A stretch of 15,387 nucleotides of DNA from RGIG5612 sp045599965 (GCA_045599965.1 JAZRXA010000043.1:1-15387); one strand, 5' to 3'; counted from the first letter of the stretch, positions 1 to 7,302 are shown. Numbers and translations: made by a program. Notes: generated from the sequence alone by a model not told the origin.

Positions 1-1
1 T

Positions 2-55
2 GGCGGTGTTTTAATTCCACTTCTAAGAAAAGTTATTAATGCAAAAGCTGCTTAA
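2..55 (+). CDS. 3' end of an unidentified gene (partial)
   Basis: Reading from base 2, seventeen sense codons (GGVLIPLLRKVINAKAA) run to a TAA at 53-55, and a hairpin terminator starts 25 nt later. This is what the tail of a plus-strand gene entering from the left would look like. The peptide is too short to assign to a family; the hydrophobic stretch followed by basic residues is compatible with a membrane protein but proves nothing. Another reading frame at the edge cannot be ruled out. Confidence 0.4.
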   Translation, partial: GGVLIPLLRKVINAKAA

Positions 56-79
56 TTAATCTATTTTTATTATGAATAA

Positions 80-115
80 AAAAACAGGAGTCTATGAAGG
101 CACCTGTTTTTCTTT
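80..115 (+). terminator. Rho-independent terminator of the leftmost gene
   Basis: Arms at 80-93 and 98-111 pair over 14 positions with one A/A mismatch and one G-T wobble around an ATGA loop. The core is ACAGG/CCTGT, and a T-rich run ends near 115. It lies directly after the stop at 53-55 and closes that gene. The A-run on the left arm means it could also work on the minus strand. Confidence 0.75.
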
Positions 116-308
116 TCGCAACGTTTTGTACTTTTAAGACAGTCTTTTGCGAAATCTCAACTAATTTTCGCAGCAAAATAAGTAAATAAGTATATTCGCT
201 GCGAAACATGACCAACTTTCGCAACAAATCAAATGAAAAGTAGAAAACGTTGCGAAATATGCAATAGATTTCGCAACATTAAGAGCATTTATTTTATTTT
301 GGTGCGAA
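113..308. repeat. Eight alternating-orientation copies of a TTTCGCAAC-type word
   Basis: Copies of TTTCGCAAC or near variants occur in strictly alternating orientation: plus at 113-122, minus at 147-154, plus at 166-174, minus at 198-206, plus at 217-225, minus at 249-257, plus at 269-277 and minus at 301-308 (last copy degenerate, GGTGCGAA). The first and sixth extend to a perfect 15-base inverted repeat (113-127 with 243-257), and the third and fourth are a perfect 9-base inverted repeat. Neighbouring copies could fold into serial hairpins or bind a dimeric protein. The first copy overlaps the upstream terminator tail. I do not recognise the element, and no convincing coding frame covers it. 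Confidence 0.6.
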
Positions 309-433
309 TTAAGAAAAAAATTTTGCTAATCGAATGCAAGGAAAATGCGAGTGCTCCTTCTTTTTTTGTGCCCTAAATTTCATATAGCTATTCTTTGTTT
401 GCCTTCTGAAACATGACAAGGATTTTAAAAAGG

Positions 434-617
434 TTCCGCCAAAACCTCTAAATCATGAATCGGCGTAGAAAAAGTAGCGAAAAGTTTCCGCCAATTCAAA
501 AAATATTAAAATGGCGGAAATTAGTTGATGTAAGGTGGGAGACATTAAAATCACAAATTGCGATAATATTTTTTAAATGTTAAAAAATATACCGGGAAGA
601 TATTTCATGTGGCGGAA
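434..617. repeat. Inverted TTTCCGCCA / TGGCGGAAA words in a gene-free stretch
   Basis: TTCCGCC occurs at 434-440 and 485-493 (TTTCCGCCA), and its reverse complement at 512-520 (TGGCGGAAA) and 610-617 (TGGCGGAA). The copies at 485-493 and 512-520 are a perfect 9-bp inverted repeat around an AT-rich 18-nt centre. The first copy sits in the loop of a small AGGTT/AACCT hairpin (431-447). Together with the repeats at 113-308 these are the only structures I see between the first terminator and the remnant gene at 643; the rest of 309-640 shows nothing I can assign. Confidence 0.5.
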
Positions 618-642
618 GCCATAAGTTTTAAGGAGGTATTTT

Positions 643-785
643 ATGAGTATGTACAATAATTCCCATGAGAGATTGGAATGAAGACACCGGGGTTCATGCT
701 CGGAACAGGTTGCGAAGTTCCGCTTAGCACAAAACCAGAAAACTATAAAGCAATGTGCGACGCAATACTAGAATGCAGTAAATAG
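643..785 (+). pseudogene. Remnant of a uroporphyrinogen-decarboxylase-type (MtaA-like) methyltransferase
   Basis: A strong ribosome binding site (AGGAGG, 631-636) precedes ATG at 643. That frame reads MSMYNNSHERLE and stops at 679-681. NSHERLE resembles the usual N-terminus of URO-D-superfamily methyltransferases, typically NSRERL. In the next frame, from 678 to the TAG at 783-785, the sequence ends with GFMLGTGCEVPLSTKPENYK followed by AMCDAILECSK, the characteristic C-terminus of the same family. The two ends are intact but joined out of frame with roughly 300 codons missing. The simplest reading is one internal deletion in a gene of about 340 codons. Family members move methyl groups between corrinoid proteins and thiols in anaerobes. 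A terminator follows at 822-857. The family call rests on two short motifs from memory. Confidence 0.7.
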
Positions 786-821
786 CAATATTTAGTTGAA
801 AAAAATAACAACATAAAAGTA

Positions 822-857
822 AAAAAAGAGTGTCAAAGAAATTAGGCACTCTTTTTT
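822..857 (+). terminator. Rho-independent terminator after the methyltransferase remnant
   Basis: Arms AAAAAAGAGTGTC (822-834) and GGCACTCTTTTTT (845-857) pair with one wobble around a 10-nt loop, ending in six Ts. It still marks the end of the former gene and separates it from the next transcription unit. Confidence 0.8.
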
Positions 858-870
858 CTTTAAAAAAGTA

Positions 871-876
871 TATAAT
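871..876 (+). promoter_or_regulatory. Probable -10 box of the PAP2-sdaA-phosphatase operon
   Basis: A perfect TATAAT lies 28 nt before the ATG at 905, just downstream of the terminator. I see no good -35 hexamer at 16-18 nt spacing; that region is the T-run of the terminator hairpin. The gene has its own ribosome binding site, AAGGGAG at 891-897, 7 nt before the ATG. Confidence 0.45.
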
Positions 877-904
877 ATAGAAAAAAATAGAAGGGAGCAA
901 AAAA

Positions 905-1819
905 ATGCCAAACATTTTTTTCTTCGGATGGGAAATAGATATTATTCTATGGATGCAGACGTTCGTTAACGGCTTTACAACATTAATCGCTAAAGTCTTG
1001 CAGATATGCGGCGAGGAATATGCTTTTATTGTTGTATTAGGAATATTATATTGGTGCGTAGATAAAAAACTAGGTCGAAGAATATCGCTCGCTATGGCGG
1101 GAAGTACGATTTTCGGAACTCTTATAAAGGGACTCGTATTAAGAAGCCGCCCTTACATGAATAACAAACAAATAGAATGCGTAACAGCGCCGCACAGGGA
1201 TGGAGATATCATGTCGATAAAAGAACAAGGGTATTCTTTCCCAAGCTTGCATGCAATGATGTCTGTTGCTACATACGGATTAATTGCCACAACTACTAAG
1301 AAAAAAATCGCAATAGCGGTTGCGATTGTTATGCCTCTATTAATAGGAATTTCTCGTCCATTTGTAGGCGTACATTATCCGACAGACGTTATAGCCGGAT
1401 GGATTTTAGGAGCTATTTTTCTTTTCTTGTTTGGCTGGCTAGAGAGTAGGTTTGGTTACAAAATAGGTTTTCTTGTTCCGCTTATTATAGGCGTTGCAGG
1501 ATTTTTCTATTGCAAAGATATAGAGTTTTATTCTGGATACGGAGTGTCTTTAGGATTATTTTTAGGATTTGTGTTCGAGGAAAAATTTGTAAAATTTGAT
1601 TACTGCAAAAAATGGTGGACATACATTCTAAGACCAGCAGGAGGAGTATTAGTATTTTTAATATGCGCACTCATACTTAAAATACCTACACAAATTTTTG
1701 CGATGGGAGCAACAAGCACTATCGGGTTGATTTATAGATTTTTCAGATACGCCTTAAGCACATTTGTTATGATAGGCATTTATCCATATGTGTTTAGACT
1801 TTGCAAAAATAAATTTTAG
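905..1819 (+). CDS. PAP2-family membrane phosphatase
   Basis: 304-residue integral membrane protein with all three parts of the PAP2 (phosphatidic acid phosphatase type 2) signature. These are K75-x6-R82-P83, then P113-S-L-H116, then S150-R151-x5-H157-x3-D161. In this family the two histidines and the aspartate carry out phosphate-ester hydrolysis at the membrane, on lipid phosphates or undecaprenyl pyrophosphate. The middle motif reads PSLH instead of the common PSGH, but the acid/base His is kept. The C-terminal half (about 180-300) is strongly hydrophobic with several further membrane segments, longer than a minimal PAP2 protein. AAGGGAG 7 nt upstream supports the start. It is the first gene of an operon; the serine dehydratase starts 14 nt after its stop. 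The exact substrate cannot be read from the sequence. Confidence 0.9.
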   Translation: MPNIFFFGWEIDIILWMQTFVNGFTTLIAKVLQICGEEYAFIVVLGILYWCVDKKLGRRISLAMAGSTIFGTLIKGLVLRSRPYMNNKQIECVTAPHRDGDIMSIKEQGYSFPSLHAMMSVATYGLIATTTKKKIAIAVAIVMPLLIGISRPFVGVHYPTDVIAGWILGAIFLFLFGWLESRFGYKIGFLVPLIIGVAGFFYCKDIEFYSGYGVSLGLFLGFVFEEKFVKFDYCKKWWTYILRPAGGVLVFLICALILKIPTQIFAMGATSTIGLIYRFFRYALSTFVMIGIYPYVFRLCKNKF

Positions 1820-1833
1820 ATAAGGAAAACATT

Positions 1834-3072
1834 TTGAGATCGATTAAAGAAATATGCCTTATTGGAGTAGGACCTTCAAGTTCGCATACAATGGGGCCAT
1901 CTAATGCATGTAACTACATATTAGACAAGTATAGCGATATTGAGCATGTAATAGTTATTTTATATGGCTCGTTAGCAAAGACAGGTGTAGGTCATCTTAC
2001 GGACAAGATAATACATTTACGCTTAAAAGATGTTGATCATAAAATATTTTTTGATGTAACGAAAAAGACGAGCCATCCAAATACAATGGATATAATTACA
2101 GTTACAAAACCATCAACCTTTCATAAAGATCGTTTTGTTTCAATAGGAGGAAGCTTGTTAATTATCAATGGAGATAAAGGCACACTTCCTAAAGAAATAT
2201 ATCCTGCTAAAAACATGAAAGAGATTTTAGATTACTGTGCAGCTAATAACTTAAGCCTGCTTGAGTATGCTCATAAATACGAAGAAGCAGATTTAGATGA
2301 CTATTTTGGAGCAGTAATAGATGAGATGGAAGCAGTTGCTCTTCGCGGATTGAATTCGAAAGAAACAACTCTTCCAAGCGATTATGACTTAGAGCGAAAA
2401 GCGCCGAAGATGTATCAAGAGTTCTTAAAACTAAGTGAAGAAGAACAAAAGCAAAACTTGAAATCATATATGGCAATAGCTTCGATGGCAGCAAGCGAAG
2501 AGAATGCATGCGGAGCAAGCGTTGTTTGCGCGCCGACATGCGGAAGCTCTGGCGTTTTGCCGGGAGTCGTTTCATATCTTTATAAAATCGGTCATACAAG
2601 ACAAGAAATTATTAATGCATTAATAGCAGGCTCATTAATAGGAATCGTTTGCAAACAAAACGCTTCTGTAAGTGGAGCTGAATGCGGATGCCAAGCAGAA
2701 GTAGGCGTAGCCGGTGCGATTGCAGCGGCAACCTTTGCAGCAATTAATAATTTATCAAATGAAAAAATAACGTTGGCAGCAGAAATGGTAATAGAGCATT
2801 CCCTTGGCTTAACATGTGATGCAATCGAAGGAAGGGTATCAATACCATGCATAAATAGAAATGCGCTTTTTGTATTAAAAGCTTATGATGCGTATACACT
2901 TGCGAAAATAACGCCTTACGAGTTATGCGCAGTTAAATTAGATGACGCAATAAAAGTAATGAAAAGAACTGGCATAGATTTAAGAGACGGATATAGAGAA
3001 ACAGCAGAGCAAGGACTTGCTAGACTTTTCAAAGAAGAAAAAGTTAAGAAGGAGGATAAGCCTAATGAGTAA
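1834..3072 (+). CDS. sdaA: L-serine ammonia-lyase (L-serine dehydratase), iron-sulfur dependent, single chain
   Basis: Deaminates L-serine to pyruvate and ammonia using a [4Fe-4S] cluster, in the cytoplasm. The N-terminal beta domain opens with GVGPSSSHTMGP (residues 11-22), the family's serine-binding signature. The alpha domain begins near residue 210 and has CGSSG (236-240), SGAECGC (280-286), GLTCDAIEG (325-333) and the usual C-terminal block RTGIDLRDGYRET. By analogy with E. coli SdaA, C286, C328 and C339 should be the three cluster ligands. At 412 residues it is a fused one-chain enzyme; many Firmicutes use separate alpha and beta subunits. Translation starts at TTG (1834), the only sensible start before the conserved block, with AAGGAAA just upstream. 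The stop overlaps the start of the following phosphatase gene by 8 nt, so the two are probably translationally coupled. Confidence 0.95.
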   Translation: MRSIKEICLIGVGPSSSHTMGPSNACNYILDKYSDIEHVIVILYGSLAKTGVGHLTDKIIHLRLKDVDHKIFFDVTKKTSHPNTMDIITVTKPSTFHKDRFVSIGGSLLIINGDKGTLPKEIYPAKNMKEILDYCAANNLSLLEYAHKYEEADLDDYFGAVIDEMEAVALRGLNSKETTLPSDYDLERKAPKMYQEFLKLSEEEQKQNLKSYMAIASMAASEENACGASVVCAPTCGSSGVLPGVVSYLYKIGHTRQEIINALIAGSLIGIVCKQNASVSGAECGCQAEVGVAGAIAAATFAAINNLSNEKITLAAEMVIEHSLGLTCDAIEGRVSIPCINRNALFVLKAYDAYTLAKITPYELCAVKLDDAIKVMKRTGIDLRDGYRETAEQGLARLFKEEKVKKEDKPNE

Positions 3073-4510
3073 GCAAGAAAACGTAAAAGACTTTTTAGAC
3101 ATGTCTTCCATAACAAAAACAGTTCTATTAGAAAACGAGAAGAAAACTAATCAATTAATTACAATGGTAGAGGTGGCAGCGTGCGTTATAATGCTTGTGC
3201 ATATAATATTAAGAACGTTTGTGTCGCCAGATAGCTTTAGCCCGATAGTCGCAATAACACTAGGCATTGTATTAGTAATTAATATCGTAACAATTATTAT
3301 TACCCAAAAATTAAAATATAAAAAATTGACCAAATATGTATTAATAGGGTTAATGATTTTTACAGCAATCTCGTTAAAATTATACCTCGGAAACTTTTAC
3401 AATTTGTGGGTTATCTTTCCGATTGTATTAGCAAGTACATATAACAATAAAAGGATTTCGCTAGGCTCATCAATAATCACGATAGTTATGTTTTATGCAG
3501 CTGATGTAGTAAATATTTTAATGCAGGAGTATGACGATTTTAATATATTAGTGCTCCCAAAAGATTATCAAATTTCTTTGCTAACAGGTTTTGATAGAAA
3601 CTATTTTGTAGGAAAACTAGAAATAGCAGGAACATTAAAAAATTATTTAGGAATCTATGTTCCAACGTCCCTATTTATACTTATAGTGCTGGCGTTTGGA
3701 TGCTATATTTTTGCAAAAAGAAATTATGAGAACTTAATTGAACAGGCAAAATCCATAGAAGAAAAAAGAAGGGTTGATGAAGAACTCATTTTAGCAAAAG
3801 ATATCCAAACGACAATGATTCCACTGGATTTCGATAACATAAATACCGAATGCGAGAATGTCGATTTGTATGGACTTATGTTGGCAGCAGAAGATATAAG
3901 TTCGGATGTATATGATTTCTTTATGATTGATAAAAATCAGCTGTGCCTATTTATTGGAGAGACATCTCAAAGAGGCGCAATGCCGACGATATTTATGAAT
4001 AATGCAAAAGACTATATCGAAGAGCACGCAAAAGAGGGCCAGAACGTATCAGAAATATTGCAAGGCGTTAATAATTATTTGTGTGAATCTAACTCAGCTA
4101 ATATTTACATGAGTGCATGGATAGGAATATTAGATTTGGAAACTGGCCAGATGCAATATTCTAGCGCAAGCCAAAACCAGCAATATAAAAGTACTAATAA
4201 AACTTTTGCGCATGTATCGCAGACAGGAAACGATATGCTTATAGGCGTGATAGAGAACGTCCAATATGAGTCGAATAAGCTTGCTTTCGAAAAAGGCGAT
4301 AAACTGTTTTTATATACTGATGGAGTTATCTCAGGAACAAATGGTAAAAAAGAGTTTTACGGAAAAGAAAAACTTCTTGCATGCATAAATAAAAACATAA
4401 ATCTTAGCGCCCAAGAATTGCTGATAAATGTACAAAATGAAATTCTAGAGTTCGTCGTGGAAGGCGAACAAACAGATGATATTACGATGCTATGCATAGA
4501 ATATAAATAA
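3065..4510 (+). CDS. Membrane-anchored SpoIIE/RsbU-type (PPM family) phosphatase, degenerate motifs
   Basis: 481 residues. Residues 33-215 contain about six hydrophobic segments, a short helical linker follows (220-243), and the SpoIIE-type PP2C domain runs from about 240 to 480. Family features are ELILAKDIQTTMIP (240-253), SDVYDFF (280-286; D281 in the GGDFYDF position), LFLYTDGV (414-421) and EQTDDITML (468-476). Such enzymes dephosphorylate anti-sigma-factor antagonists or similar partners. Two motifs depart from consensus: GDVSGKG is GETSQRG (298-304), and AGHNPP is replaced by ASQNQQ (368-373). A metal-binding Asp is therefore Glu, so activity may be altered. The ATG at 3065 has GGAGG at 3051-3055 and is preferred to an upstream TTG at 3017 inside sdaA. 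It overlaps sdaA by 8 nt. No anti-sigma partner gene lies nearby. Confidence 0.85.
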   Translation: MSKQENVKDFLDMSSITKTVLLENEKKTNQLITMVEVAACVIMLVHIILRTFVSPDSFSPIVAITLGIVLVINIVTIIITQKLKYKKLTKYVLIGLMIFTAISLKLYLGNFYNLWVIFPIVLASTYNNKRISLGSSIITIVMFYAADVVNILMQEYDDFNILVLPKDYQISLLTGFDRNYFVGKLEIAGTLKNYLGIYVPTSLFILIVLAFGCYIFAKRNYENLIEQAKSIEEKRRVDEELILAKDIQTTMIPLDFDNINTECENVDLYGLMLAAEDISSDVYDFFMIDKNQLCLFIGETSQRGAMPTIFMNNAKDYIEEHAKEGQNVSEILQGVNNYLCESNSANIYMSAWIGILDLETGQMQYSSASQNQQYKSTNKTFAHVSQTGNDMLIGVIENVQYESNKLAFEKGDKLFLYTDGVISGTNGKKEFYGKEKLLACINKNINLSAQELLINVQNEILEFVVEGEQTDDITMLCIEYK

Positions 4511-4513
4511 AAA

Positions 4514-4546
4514 AAGGGCGCTTACAAAAGCGCCCTTAATTTTTTT
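4514..4546. terminator. Strong bidirectional terminator between convergent genes
   Basis: A perfect 10-bp stem, AAGGGCGCTT (4514-4523) with AAGCGCCCTT (4528-4537), encloses an ACAA loop. T-runs follow on both strands (4540-4546 on plus, the A-rich run before 4514 on minus). It lies between the stop of the SpoIIE-type gene (4510) and the stop of the minus-strand gene (4558) and can serve both. Confidence 0.9.
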
Positions 4547-4557
4547 CATGTTTCGAT

Positions 4558-5094
4558 TTATTTTGTGCCACGCTCAGTTTTATCTAAGTATTTAGCATAA
4601 GTCATAACACTGACTAAGCATGCAAGAATAAATATAACAACTGCAGATAAAAGTTCAATAGCTGGATTTACAAAAAGCATAACAATTATGTAAATGATAT
4701 TGACAGCTAAAAGTATTGCGCAATATATAAATGATTTCTTTTTTCCTAAATCTAATCCAGTTGTTAGCACAAACATAATAGCGAATGAAAGTACCCACAA
4801 TAATGTAGCAACGCTGGAAAGCTCATAAAATACTGCAATTACAACTTGGAATGCAAATGTAATTGTTACTAAAGCTAGGAAAAACTTAAAGTAAAGAGCA
4901 GCATTTTTTGAATAGCCAAAAAACATATAGTAAATTGCGTAAATAAGAGTAATAACTTTAAGTATAAGTGATACTAACTCTAAAGGTTCATTTACTATTG
5001 AAATATAATAAATGCTAGCAACTAGAGCTGCGACAATAAGTACAATACTTAAAATAAGAATTACTTTGTAAATAGGTTTATCAGTTCTAAACAT
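4558..5094 (-). CDS. Small multispanning membrane protein of unknown function
   Basis: 178 residues, almost entirely hydrophobic, with about six predicted membrane segments near residues 12-30, 38-58, 67-85, 92-112, 119-138 and 144-166. Short charged loops separate them, including DKTERGTK at the C-terminus. I recognise no motif or family. Start evidence is good: AAGGAG lies 8 nt before the ATG, and a TATAAT box lies 50 nt upstream of it. It follows the acyltransferase 3 gene on the same strand after an 81-nt gap containing that promoter, so it may be transcribed alone or by read-through. Functional links to the acyltransferase are possible but not shown. Confidence 0.8.
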   Translation of the reverse strand: MFRTDKPIYKVILILSIVLIVAALVASIYYISIVNEPLELVSLILKVITLIYAIYYMFFGYSKNAALYFKFFLALVTITFAFQVVIAVFYELSSVATLLWVLSFAIMFVLTTGLDLGKKKSFIYCAILLAVNIIYIIVMLFVNPAIELLSAVVIFILACLVSVMTYAKYLDKTERGTK

Positions 5095-5144
5095 TCTTAT
5101 TATCTCCTTTTTCTTTGTTGAAACGAGAACATTTCTTTCAAAAC

Positions 5145-5174
5145 ATTATACCAATATTAAGCATATTAATACAA
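5145..5174 (-). promoter_or_regulatory. Candidate sigma-A promoter for the small membrane protein
   Basis: On the minus strand TATAAT (5145-5150) is preceded by a weak -35 hexamer, TTGTAT (5169-5174), at 18-nt spacing. The start codon lies 50 nt downstream of the -10 box. The -10 is a perfect match; the -35 matches only its first three bases. Confidence 0.5.
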
Positions 5175-5175
5175 G

Positions 5176-6300
5176 TTAAGCTTTATTTTTTTTGCGATTC
5201 ATAATAGATAAAATAATCTTATCATGCAAAAGCAAGAAGAGCGGTATTACTATATAAGCTATAAGTAGGGCAACCGCGTTCATGTGAATTGGGTGATCTA
5301 CAAATAGTTGCTCTGCAGAGTTTGTCTGTGGCAAATTCAAAATATCCTTAATTATATGAACGAATGATAAGTGAAGTATAAGAATAATAAATGTATGTTG
5401 TCCAATCCAAATAAGGAATTTTGATACTACAGGAATTTTTTCAATAAGTTTTGAGAAATTAACAATAAAGTAAGTTCCCACAACACCAATGATGATCATT
5501 ATATAAGTTTCACCAGCACCTAGAGCAGTCGTTGTTCCTAACTCACCAGCGCCAATAAAGCCAGCACCATTAAACAAAAGCTCGATTATTGCAATTATTG
5601 CAACGCAAACGATGCAGTTGATAACAGTCCAATATTTCTTTGAAGGTTCTGCAAATAAGAAATTTACTTTCTTGCAATAAGCTGCAACGATCATAAGAGC
5701 TGCGATAGCAGGAGCGTCTTGGATACCCCAAGGAAGTATGATGTTAAAAGATAATAGCAATGTTGAGATACTGCAAAGTGCAACGACGCATGAAATAAGG
5801 CGTTTTCCATTCTCAATCGCCCAATCTACTACAGCATAGAAAATAAAGTTTGCCATTACTAAATATTGAAGGAACCAGCAAGGTCCAAGTAATCTTTGGA
5901 AAAGTACTTGTGGCATATTCCATCCAATTAAGTTTGCTCCCCATTTAGAAATAGCAAAAACAAAATACGATTTTAATAATTCCAAAATGGTTGCTTCGTG
6001 TCTGATAAGGAAATAAGCTCCCATAATTACGAAAACAGCCAATGAATATATCAAAAGTGGCAATAAAATTTGTTTAGTTCTTTTTTTGATGTTTTGGAGA
6101 TAAGTAAGTCCTTTATTTTTGTAGTTGTATCCACACATAAAAAAGAAATAGGTTAGAAGATATCCAAAGAAAATAGCAAATACAGCGCCAACAGGTTTAG
6201 AAACCTGGTAAGTATGAACGGCGATAACTAGCATTATCGCTAAACCCTTTGCAATATCTTGCGAAAGAATTCTGCCTTTGGCAGGGACTTCAGATGACAT
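5176..6300 (-). CDS. Acyltransferase 3 family membrane protein (O-acyltransferase-like)
   Basis: 374 residues from the ATG at 6300, with about ten membrane segments. The N-terminal block SQDIAKGLAIMLVIAVHT (residues 13-30) carries the conserved His (H29) of acyltransferase 3 proteins, which move acetyl or other acyl groups onto extracytoplasmic sugars, lipids or antibiotics. A basic segment IKKRTKQILLP (71-81) follows, then GPCWFLQYLV and IGQHTFIILILHL near the C-terminus, all typical of the family. The acyl acceptor cannot be inferred. An in-frame ATG at 6330 would add ten residues, but it lies upstream of the ribosome binding site; AAAGGAG sits 8 nt before the ATG at 6300, so that start is chosen. 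It is first in the minus-strand unit, with the small membrane protein 81 nt downstream. Confidence 0.88.
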   Translation of the reverse strand: MSSEVPAKGRILSQDIAKGLAIMLVIAVHTYQVSKPVGAVFAIFFGYLLTYFFFMCGYNYKNKGLTYLQNIKKRTKQILLPLLIYSLAVFVIMGAYFLIRHEATILELLKSYFVFAISKWGANLIGWNMPQVLFQRLLGPCWFLQYLVMANFIFYAVVDWAIENGKRLISCVVALCSISTLLLSFNIILPWGIQDAPAIAALMIVAAYCKKVNFLFAEPSKKYWTVINCIVCVAIIAIIELLFNGAGFIGAGELGTTTALGAGETYIMIIIGVVGTYFIVNFSKLIEKIPVVSKFLIWIGQHTFIILILHLSFVHIIKDILNLPQTNSAEQLFVDHPIHMNAVALLIAYIVIPLFLLLHDKIILSIMNRKKNKA

Positions 6301-6335
6301 TGTTTTGTCTCCTTTATTAAAAACATTCAATCCTT

Positions 6336-6366
6336 ATTATACCACTATTTTATATGCATTTGTCAC
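6336..6366 (-). promoter_or_regulatory. Candidate promoter for the acyltransferase 3 gene
   Basis: On the minus strand TATAAT (6336-6341) is preceded by GTGACA (6361-6366) at 19-nt spacing, slightly long. The start codon is 35 nt downstream of the -10 box. It is divergent from the promoter at 6420-6448. Confidence 0.5.
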
Positions 6367-6419
6367 TACAAAATTTAATAAAAATAGCCTTAAAAAAGTC
6401 CATAAGTATATGCGAAATA

Positions 6420-6448
6420 TTGAAATCATACATAGTTCGTATTATAAT
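6420..6448 (+). promoter_or_regulatory. Strong sigma-A promoter for the HAD phosphatase-Na/Pi operon
   Basis: TTGAAA (6420-6425) and TATAAT (6443-6448) are separated by exactly 17 nt. This is the best promoter match in the window. It leaves a leader of about 45 nt before the ATG at 6499. Confidence 0.75.
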
Positions 6449-6498
6449 TTTAGTAAATAAAAAATGGGGAAACAGGCCCAATAAAAGAGAGTGGAGAC

Positions 6499-7302
6499 AT
6501 GAATAAAGACATTAAATTAGCAATATTTGATTTGGACGGAACGCTTCTTACTCCTAAAGAAGTCCTCCCAGAAGACTTTGAAGAAGAATTAAAGTATTTT
6601 AACGAGAAAGGCGTGAGAGTTGCAATAGCAAGTGCGCGCCCAGCAACAGATGTCTTTAAGCTTTTTAATAAGGTACCGGAAGGACTTTTAATCAGCTGTG
6701 AAGACGGAAACGTTTTCTTCGAGGGCACAAATCTTTTAAGCGTTCGTTATATAAATCCAGAAGCAATCGACGCGGTATATAATGCGGTAAAAGGAAGAAA
6801 AGATATAGCAGTCCTTTGCTCGTCACTTAAGAAAAATTATATAACCGAAGAAGACTACCAAAAATTTGTAGCAACAGGATTTAAGGATTATGTTCCAGGT
6901 GGTCCTTGCGAATTGACCGAAGATGATCCAATAGTAAAAGTCCACTGTGCATGCGCCGGCGGAGTTTCTATGGCGTTAGAAGTAATGGACACATTGCTCT
7001 TAGATTTACAAAAAGACTTTGAAGTTCATGAGACGGGACGAGGAACAATTGGAATTACAATGAAGGGCGCAAATAAATCTGGAGCAGTTAAATTCTTCAT
7101 GGACTACTTAAAGCTAGATTTAGAAAATATCGTAGTCTTTGGTGACAGCGATAACGATATACCGATGTTTAAGGCAGCAAAATATTCCTTCGCAATGATT
7201 AATGCATTAGACGATGTTAAGGAAGCTGCAACATTTGTAACAAAAGAAAATAATGGGAATAAAGGTGCAATAAAAGCTCTTAAAGAATTCATAGAACAAT
7301 AA
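6499..7302 (+). CDS. Cof-type HAD-superfamily phosphatase
   Basis: 267-residue cytoplasmic hydrolase with the four HAD motifs. Motif I is FDLDGTLL with nucleophile D11 and acid/base D13. Motif II is the Ser in ASARP (S45). Motif III is K193 in NKSGAVKFF. Motif IV is GDSDND (215-220), where D216 and D220 bind Mg. The large cap between motifs II and III and the closing NNGNKGAIKAL mark the Cof/IIB subfamily, which dephosphorylates sugar phosphates, nucleotides or cofactor intermediates with broad specificity. Length is normal. The ribosome binding site is unusual: GGAG at 6493-6496 is only 2 nt from the ATG, although no later start is possible before motif I. The Na/Pi cotransporter gene begins 27 nt downstream and is probably co-transcribed. 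Confidence 0.93.
   Translation: MNKDIKLAIFDLDGTLLTPKEVLPEDFEEELKYFNEKGVRVAIASARPATDVFKLFNKVPEGLLISCEDGNVFFEGTNLLSVRYINPEAIDAVYNAVKGRKDIAVLCSSLKKNYITEEDYQKFVATGFKDYVPGGPCELTEDDPIVKVHCACAGGVSMALEVMDTLLLDLQKDFEVHETGRGTIGITMKGANKSGAVKFFMDYLKLDLENIVVFGDSDNDIPMFKAAKYSFAMINALDDVKEAATFVTKENNGNKGAIKALKEFIEQ

Noticed and set aside
36..227. 63-codon minus-strand frame at the left end
   Set aside because: It runs through the terminator and the alternating repeats, has no ribosome binding site and no recognisable protein pattern.
113..308. CRISPR array or plasmid-type iterons
   Set aside because: The words are only about 9 bases, alternate in orientation and have unequal short spacers. CRISPR repeats are longer and unidirectional, and no cas or replication gene is present.
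724..915. 63-codon minus-strand frame
   Set aside because: It covers the terminator and promoter of the plus-strand operon; its hydrophobic look comes from A-rich DNA read backwards.
2243..2852. Two long antisense frames within the serine dehydratase gene
   Set aside because: They are shadows of a strongly conserved gene, with no ribosome binding site and no family resemblance.
4558..6300. Cell-wall or capsule biosynthesis locus
   Set aside because: Only one acyltransferase 3 gene and an unknown membrane protein are present, with no glycosyltransferases or other supporting genes.
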